From Dyella telluris (GTDB taxonomy: Bacteria; Pseudomonadota; Gammaproteobacteria; Xanthomonadales; Rhodanobacteraceae), in assembly GCF_014297575.1 (NCBI RefSeq), contig NZ_CP060412.1, positions 62,001-126,000 on the forward strand: 64,000 nucleotides of DNA. The letters are read 5' to 3'. Of the stretch, positions 59,827-64,000 are shown one piece after another. Numbering within the stretch: position 1 is the stretch's first letter; each line of letters starts with the position of its first letter. The notes under the pieces were generated by a model that ran no database searches, was not told where the DNA came from, and saw only the letters and a program-made list of their open reading frames with translations. A program made the position numbers and the translations under genes.

Positions 59827-60031
59827 TCCAGTTCCTTCGTTGTTTCCCGCGATGCGGGTGCTTGTGTTGGTCGTTGAAATGGATCTTGGGCAGGCTGATG
59901 ACCGAGTAGTCCGGCTTGCGAGGGACGACTTTGGAGAACTCGACGATCTCCACAGCTGCCTTGGCCATCGCTTCAGCAAGCCCCTTCATGGACCCGCTCA
60001 GGTCGTCGATGATCAGGATGCGGTGCTTCAC
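59810..60031 (-). CDS. Hypothetical small basic protein
   Basis: 73 residues from GTG 60031, overlapping the previous stop (GTGA). KHRILIIDDLSGSMKGLAEA, VEIVEFSKVVPRKPDYSVIS; C-terminus very basic (HKHPHRGKQRRNWNARRH). Unknown. Confidence 0.62.
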   Translation of the reverse strand: MKHRILIIDDLSGSMKGLAEAMAKAAVEIVEFSKVVPRKPDYSVISLPKIHFNDQHKHPHRGKQRRNWNARRH

Positions 60032-60210
60032 TGCTCACCCCACTGCTTCTGCGGGCCGGCTTCGTCCCAGCGCATCACGAAGTTCTCCAGCCAGTCGCGC
60101 TGCTCCGAGGTCAGGTAGTCGAGCCACAGAAGCTCGTCAGCGCTGACCCAGGGGAGGCCCTGCTCCTCGCACCAGGCTTTGAACTCGTCGTAGAGGGATT
60201 GCCCGTCCAT
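60028..60210 (-). CDS. Hypothetical small acidic protein
   Basis: 60 residues from ATG 60210, overlapping the upstream stop (TGATG). Trp-rich and acidic: YDEFKAWCEEQGLPWVSADE, WLDYLTSEQRDWLENFVMRW. Confidence 0.65.
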   Translation of the reverse strand: MDGQSLYDEFKAWCEEQGLPWVSADELLWLDYLTSEQRDWLENFVMRWDEAGPQKQWGEQ

Positions 60211-60488
60211 CAGTGAACCCTCACGAACTCGAAGGACTCACGGGCCGGGTTCAGCGGGCGACCCACGCGGTCATCGAAGCCATCGCAGTAGATGCGGTAG
60301 CACAGCTCACCCCGATAGTCCTTCTGGAACTCCCGGACGGTGAAGGTGAAGTCGCGGGCGATGGTGCCCATCTTCGGTTCCCAGTTCAGGTAGCGAAGCT
60401 TGCGACCTACGTTGTGCTTCATCTCCTCGGGCACGTCGTTCGGATCCACGTACAGCCCGAGATCCTTCATCAGGGACTTGACGTTCAC
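60210..60488 (-). CDS. Hypothetical protein
   Basis: 92 residues from GTG 60488, which overlaps the stop of the 38-aa gene (GTGA). NVKSLMKDLGLYVDPNDVPE, FTFTVREFQKDYRGELCYRI, GFDDRVGRPLNPARESFEFV; alpha/beta. A longer frame upstream would read through the 38-aa gene and is rejected. Confidence 0.66.
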   Translation of the reverse strand: MNVKSLMKDLGLYVDPNDVPEEMKHNVGRKLRYLNWEPKMGTIARDFTFTVREFQKDYRGELCYRIYCDGFDDRVGRPLNPARESFEFVRVH

Positions 60489-60601
60489 GACATGAACCTC
60501 TGGGCGACGATGTTGATGGACGCGGCGATCACGAGAGCGCTCGCGGAGTACAGGAGCACGCACAGGGCGCGGACCAGGCGGGTTTCGTTCTGCTGGGACA
60601 T
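60485..60601 (-). CDS. 38-aa single-pass membrane microprotein
   Basis: ATG 60601, stop TGA 60485-60487. MSQQNETRLVRALCVLL then YSASALVIAASINIVAQRFM: one hydrophobic helix with a polar N-terminus. AGGAGG lies 9-11 bp upstream and both ends are coupled to neighbours (2 bp after the previous stop; GTGA overlap with the next start), which supports translation. Confidence 0.62.
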   Translation of the reverse strand: MSQQNETRLVRALCVLLYSASALVIAASINIVAQRFMS

Positions 60602-60602
60602 G

Positions 60603-61031
60603 TCAATGAGCCTCCTGGGCGTTCGTGCGGTCTCGATAGAACTTCAGCAAGCTGTCCACGACGTCCTCCACGTCACTCTCGGACACCTGCGGGCGCATGG
60701 ATTCCACGACTTGCTCCAGCGCTTCGCGGAAGCCCTTGTCGTAGTTGTAGGCTTCGATGGGTTCGTCCAGGTCGTCGTAGAGCGTCAGATCGAGGGGAAT
60801 GGCGTCCTTGATCGCCTGCATGCAGTCGCGGGTCGTCTCGCCCTTCAGAATCGCCTGGATGTAGTCGCAGTCTTCCTTCTCAGCGTCGCTGAGGAGATCC
60901 CATGCCACGCGCTCCCAGCTTTGATGGTTCACGGATCCATCCTTGAGCAAGGGAGTGACCATCAGGGACTCTCCTTCATTGCTCGGACCCATCGCGTAAA
61001 CCTTGCCTTCGGTGCGATAGAGGTTCTTCAT
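60603..61031 (-). CDS. Hypothetical acidic protein
   Basis: 142 residues from ATG 61031 (GGAGG 5 bp upstream, ATGA overlap). MKNLYRTEGKVYAMGPSNEG, WERVAWDLLSDAEKEDCDYI, QAILKGETTRDCMQAIKDAI, then acidic helices to NAQEAH. Unknown. Confidence 0.7.
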   Translation of the reverse strand: MKNLYRTEGKVYAMGPSNEGESLMVTPLLKDGSVNHQSWERVAWDLLSDAEKEDCDYIQAILKGETTRDCMQAIKDAIPLDLTLYDDLDEPIEAYNYDKGFREALEQVVESMRPQVSESDVEDVVDSLLKFYRDRTNAQEAH

Positions 61032-61747
61032 GCAACCTCCGGAACAAGCTTCGGACGAGCTGCGATGCGAGCTTCCTCGGCAGTGATCATTTCCATGCTC
61101 GGGGGTGCGGGGAAGCCAACGATGTCGTCCTGGAACACGCGACAGGCGATGCACGCGAGATTGGGATACTTCTCAAGCGTGGCGCGATCCTCGAAGGTGG
61201 AACGGCTGTAGACGTTCTCGATGGATTCGACTTCGCTGATCTGGTTCTTGGTCTTGAGGAAGAACGCAGAGCTACCCAGGTGGACTTCGTACTCACAGGT
61301 CTCGTCGTCGTAACCCACGATGCAGAGCTGCTGACCATTGGGAAGATCGGCGCGGACTTCGTAATCCACGACACGAGCCGGGTTGCTGTCGATGAACGAG
61401 TAGGACTTCAGCATTTCTTCCCACTGGGCATCAGTGAGAGGCGCGAACTTGGGATCCAGCAGGAACAGGAGGTCGCGGTCGAAGATCTCCTGAAGGTCGT
61501 CCTCGCAGATACCCCAGTCACGGATGTCCTGGCGGGTGTCGGCACCCTGGATGTTGAACATGTCATCAACGTCTTCCGGAGCATCGACGGGCACGCAGTA
61601 GAGCTTCTGCTCGCCATCCACGGAGACGAGGAAGTAGTTGTAGCTCAGGCCCACGGTGCGGTAGCGGTCGGGCATCTCGACAAGGATGGCTTTGATCTTC
61701 ATCGCTTGCTCGTGGACTTCTTTCACTGCTCGCTCGTACTTGGTCAT
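61028..61747 (-). CDS. Hypothetical protein heading the right-hand early operon
   Basis: 239 residues from ATG 61747 (GAGAGAAGAG upstream). KYERAVKEVHEQAMKIKAIL, YFLVSVDGEQKLYCVPVDAP, DDLQEIFDRDLLFLLDPKFA, QQLCIVGYDDETCEYEVHLG; alpha/beta, acidic. First gene behind the box promoter at 61812, with at least ten genes coupled behind it. Confidence 0.7.
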   Translation of the reverse strand: MTKYERAVKEVHEQAMKIKAILVEMPDRYRTVGLSYNYFLVSVDGEQKLYCVPVDAPEDVDDMFNIQGADTRQDIRDWGICEDDLQEIFDRDLLFLLDPKFAPLTDAQWEEMLKSYSFIDSNPARVVDYEVRADLPNGQQLCIVGYDDETCEYEVHLGSSAFFLKTKNQISEVESIENVYSRSTFEDRATLEKYPNLACIACRVFQDDIVGFPAPPSMEMITAEEARIAARPKLVPEVA

Positions 61748-61811
61748 GTCTCTTCTCTCGTTGCGCGTCGTGCGCTTCTCAGTGCGAGCAGATTAAGAAC
61801 GGCTCACACAC

Positions 61812-61825
61812 CCGACTATCGGCAC
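61812..61825 (-). promoter_or_regulatory. Early-promoter box (GTGCCGATAGTCGG)
   Basis: -35 TAGTCG, 17-bp spacer, -10 TAATCT, about 65 bp upstream of ATG 61747. No CCATGG upstream here. Confidence 0.68.
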
Positions 61826-62012
61826 GTAATAGGCGCACGACGCTCTCTGTCTCGCTCTGCGCGTCGCGTGACGCTCAAGCTAGACAGTGATGTGATTTCT
61901 AGGGGAAGCGCTTAGCGCTCGTTCTACGCAGTCACAGACATCGCCCTGAAAGACGTGTCGCGCTGCGTCTCTTCTCTACCTGGTGAACCCAAGGCTGAAC
62001 TGATCAGCCAAT

Positions 62013-62034
62013 GTCACGTCATGGAAAACGTGAC
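62013..62034 (-). terminator. Terminator-like hairpin after the duplicated-domain gene
   Basis: GTCACGT/ACGTGAC stem, eight-base loop, right after the stop at 62043. Confidence 0.55.
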
Positions 62035-62042
62035 AAGTTGGC

Positions 62043-62714
62043 TTACCAGAGACCCTGCAGTGGGTTGACGATCACTTCGACCACCTCGGGCTCATTGAGG
62101 TAGCCAGGCCATGCCTTCCCACCCATGCTGTAGACCCGTTGGAGCACTGCTCGGGCGTCGCCATACCCAGTTGGGTTGCTCTCGACTTGCTTCATCAGTT
62201 TCTTGTTGTGGATCTGACGGGTCTCAAACTTGATGACGGGTGCCTCTACCACCGTGCAGAACGCAATGTCCTGGCCCGTGTGGTAATGCCGGTAGACCAT
62301 CAGCCCACCGCCAGGGCTCGTGTAGACCGTATCGAACCCTCGACCGCGAATGTACTTCTCCAGGTTCAGCCACTTCGCCTCACCGAACTGGATCGTCACG
62401 TCGTCCGGCCTGGCCTTTGGGGCTCGGAGGAACGCTGGCATCGTCTGCCTGCCCAACTGGTAGACGCGAGCAAGCACAACACGGATGTCGTCGTGCTTCT
62501 CCGGGTCTCGCTCGATCAGGGACATGGTGTTCCCGTTGGCGACATCCCGGTGGTCGAACTTCATCAGCGGGAAGTCGATCTTGAACCTGATCGCGAGACC
62601 CAGCTCAAGGTGACGATAGACGTTGGAGTCAATCGTCACTCCTTCCAGGGCGAACCCTTTCGCGGCAAGGAGCTTCTCGATCAGTGCCCACTCATCTTGG
62701 CCCAGGTGCAGCAT
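62043..62714 (-). CDS. Hypothetical protein with internal duplication, ending NPLQGLW
   Basis: About 223 residues from ATG 62714 (GTG 62717 possible). Two halves align: each has W-x2-[IL]E-[KL] … GF, later Y-x6-[AG], an I.F/IKF strand, and D[DA]xR[VA]VLxRVY followed by P[AG][FY]L. So it is a tandem duplication of a ~100-residue unit also seen singly in the next gene upstream. Function unknown. Confidence 0.7.
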   Translation of the reverse strand: MLHLGQDEWALIEKLLAAKGFALEGVTIDSNVYRHLELGLAIRFKIDFPLMKFDHRDVANGNTMSLIERDPEKHDDIRVVLARVYQLGRQTMPAFLRAPKARPDDVTIQFGEAKWLNLEKYIRGRGFDTVYTSPGGGLMVYRHYHTGQDIAFCTVVEAPVIKFETRQIHNKKLMKQVESNPTGYGDARAVLQRVYSMGGKAWPGYLNEPEVVEVIVNPLQGLW

Positions 62715-63199
62715 CACCAGCGCCCCTCGCTCGGGTTGTCGGTCGGCTTGGGCTTCTTGAAGACGATCCTCTGGTTCTGCTCGCGATACATCCGACGTTT
62801 GTAGCGCTCCGCTTCCGTCAGCTTGGACTTGGGCTCATAGAGCGGCAGGAAGACATTCGGGTCAGCCTCCAGGAACTCCGGAATGGGCAGCTCAGCCTTG
62901 CCATACACCCAGCGCAAGGCAGCCTTGGGGTAAAGGAGCGTCTGCAGGCCGTGGGCGTCGTAGACAGCCTCAATAGCCTTGCCATTGGGACCGCCACTGG
63001 TGTCGAAGTAGACCGCGATTGAGTCCGCTGCGTCGATGCGGATCGACTTCAGCTGGATCGTGATGTTGTCGTCCTCGTGAAAGTAGTCCTCGACCACCGA
63101 CATGTTCGGGTGGATCTTGCTCTTCTTCAGGGCGAAGCCGTACTCAGCCAACTTCTCTGCGAGCTGCACCCAGTCGGCGCACATGAACTTGATTACCAT
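62714..63199 (-). CDS. Hypothetical protein, paralogue of 62043-62714, ending NPSEGRW
   Basis: 161 residues from ATG 63199. IKFMCADWVQLAEKLAEYGF, HPNMSVVEDYFHEDDNITIQ, ALRWVYGKAELPIPEFLEAD match one unit of the neighbouring duplicated protein. C-terminal tail is basic. The GEGRW codons (GAGGGGCGCTGG) contain the ribosome site of the next gene. Confidence 0.7.
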   Translation of the reverse strand: MVIKFMCADWVQLAEKLAEYGFALKKSKIHPNMSVVEDYFHEDDNITIQLKSIRIDAADSIAVYFDTSGGPNGKAIEAVYDAHGLQTLLYPKAALRWVYGKAELPIPEFLEADPNVFLPLYEPKSKLTEAERYKRRMYREQNQRIVFKKPKPTDNPSEGRW

Positions 63200-63600
63200 T
63201 GCCCCTCCAGAGGGTTCGTCTCGACAGCCATCGACATCGTTGCGGTGGCGAATTTCATATCGGGTCCATCATCGAGACTGGACTCCCAGGTAGCTTCAAA
63301 GGCCAGGCGACGGACGACTTCAAAGAAGTCCTGGGCGAACTTGTCGTAGGTGTCGCGCTGCTGCGGGAACAGGAGCGTCAGATCGTGCCCGTTGATGCCA
63401 TCGTTGTTGACGACCCGATGTATGACCTCAGCCGTCAGCGACACGCCTTTGAAGCTGCCGTGCTCACGCCGGAAGCTGATCGTTCCAGGCCAATCGGGGC
63501 TGGGCGCGCTCTTGAGGATCGCGAAGTGCGTGTCCTTGCAAGCAGCCTCCAGGTTCTTCCCGTTGATGCGGACTTGGAGCTTCTTGTACTTGATCACCAC
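63193..63600 (-). CDS. Hypothetical protein ending NPLEGQW
   Basis: 135 residues from GTG 63600 (or 63597). IKYKKLQVRINGKNLEAACK, TISFRREHGSFKGVSLTAEV, TYDKFAQDFFEVVRRLAFEA; alpha/beta. The gene overlaps the next start by a few bp; stop-proximal CTGGAGGGG is the next ribosome site. Confidence 0.7.
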   Translation of the reverse strand: MVIKYKKLQVRINGKNLEAACKDTHFAILKSAPSPDWPGTISFRREHGSFKGVSLTAEVIHRVVNNDGINGHDLTLLFPQQRDTYDKFAQDFFEVVRRLAFEATWESSLDDGPDMKFATATMSMAVETNPLEGQW

Positions 63601-64000
63601 TGACCCTCCAGCGGGTTCGTCGGGCGTGCTGGTTCAGCAGGCTTCGCGAAGCCATAGCGCTCGCTGAACCGCTTGACCATTTCAGGGTTACGCTCCATCT
63701 GGTCCAGGCGGGCTTTCAGCTCCTCGACCTCGATCTTCTTCCTCAAGTCTTTCTCGTAAGCCGCCTTCTTGACCGCCTCAATCGAGCCCTCCTCGATCTC
63801 TCCGAACTCGTCGAAGATCATCGAGATACCCTTCATTCCACGGATCTCCGACTTCTTGCTCGGAAGGCCAATGGCTTTCGCAGCCTCTGCCAGCTCGTCG
63901 TAGATCTCCTTGGCCGGCTTGGGCTTGGGCAGATGGGTGGTCTCGTCCTTACCAGGCGAAGCCAGGCCCATCAGCTCGTGAATGCTCTTGCGCTTAGGCA
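63594..64000 (-). CDS. Hypothetical protein ending NPLEGQW (5' end likely outside window)
   Basis: The frame is open to the window edge (PKRKSIHEL before the first visible ATG at 63971), so the true start may lie beyond. LAEAAKAIGLPSKKSEIRGM, FDEFGEIEEGSIEAVKKAAY, EVEELKARLDQMERNPEMVK; helical, charged. Same C-terminal motif as its neighbours. Confidence 0.65.
   Translation of the reverse strand, partial: PKRKSIHELMGLASPGKDETTHLPKPKPAKEIYDELAEAAKAIGLPSKKSEIRGMKGISMIFDEFGEIEEGSIEAVKKAAYEKDLRKKIEVEELKARLDQMERNPEMVKRFSERYGFAKPAEPARPTNPLEGQW

Larger units (their letters stand above)
61748..62042. other. Intergenic promoter/terminator region
   Basis: No gene. Holds the early-promoter box, two hairpins near the upstream gene end (61993-62009 GGCTGA/TCAGCC; 62013-62034 GTCACGT/ACGTGAC) and an AAGCGCTTAGCGCTC inverted repeat (about 61906). 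Confidence 0.6.

Overview
The window is the left junction and about 61.5 kb of a large integrated siphovirus-type prophage, preceded by 2.5 kb of host chromosome. The host part carries the end of an SDR oxidoreductase, a four-copy 174-bp array with GTAGCCCGGATGAAGCG-type palindromic ends, and a TRIC/UPF0126 membrane protein. GC content and this repeat type suggest a gammaproteobacterium, plausibly Xanthomonadales; that is an inference. The phage entered a tRNA-Lys(CTT) gene: only the 3' part of the tRNA (2495-2543) remains, and its 5' part is replaced by phage DNA leading to a tyrosine integrase. The right end of the prophage lies outside the window.

Layout. Leftward from about 41 kb to 4 kb run, in transcription order: small and large terminase, portal, scaffold, major capsid, connector genes, major tail protein, tail chaperones with a -1 frameshift (GGGAAAC), tape measure, lambda-like tip genes (M-, L- and K-like, then a gpI-gpJ fusion), a 1790-aa tail fibre with an S74 chaperone, accessory tail proteins, a lysis cassette (holin-like, lysozyme, Rz/Rz1 spanins), then metallophosphoesterase, PhoH, an unknown protein, an Hfq-like Sm protein, DnaB-type helicase, Toprim primase and ATP-dependent ligase. 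Upstream of the terminase (41.4-44.5 kb) sits an operon of two ParB-like proteins, a COG2401-type ABC ATPase, a GNAT/Mom-like protein and a small winged-helix protein. Rightward from 44.6 to 49.5 kb lie an SF2 (UvsW-like) helicase, small proteins, a SleB-type cell-wall hydrolase, an HExxH protein, an XRE regulator and DHFR. From 50 to 64 kb almost everything is leftward: first single small genes each with its own promoter and terminator, then a tightly overlapping operon of small unknown proteins.

Regulation is the most striking feature. (1) A 16-bp palindrome, GTATG-N6-CATAC, occurs about 20 times, nearly always on a promoter, from attL to the early region; this looks like one repressor silencing the whole prophage, with the XRE protein at 48.5 kb as a candidate. 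(2) A second box, GTGCCGATNNTCGG (read leftward), overlaps the -35 of at least seven early promoters. (3) Upstream of these, and in a 2-kb gene-poor region (55.3-57.2 kb), CCATGG/CCTAGG hexamers are repeated at exactly 11-bp spacing, in four perfect triplets. I know of no described element matching this combination.
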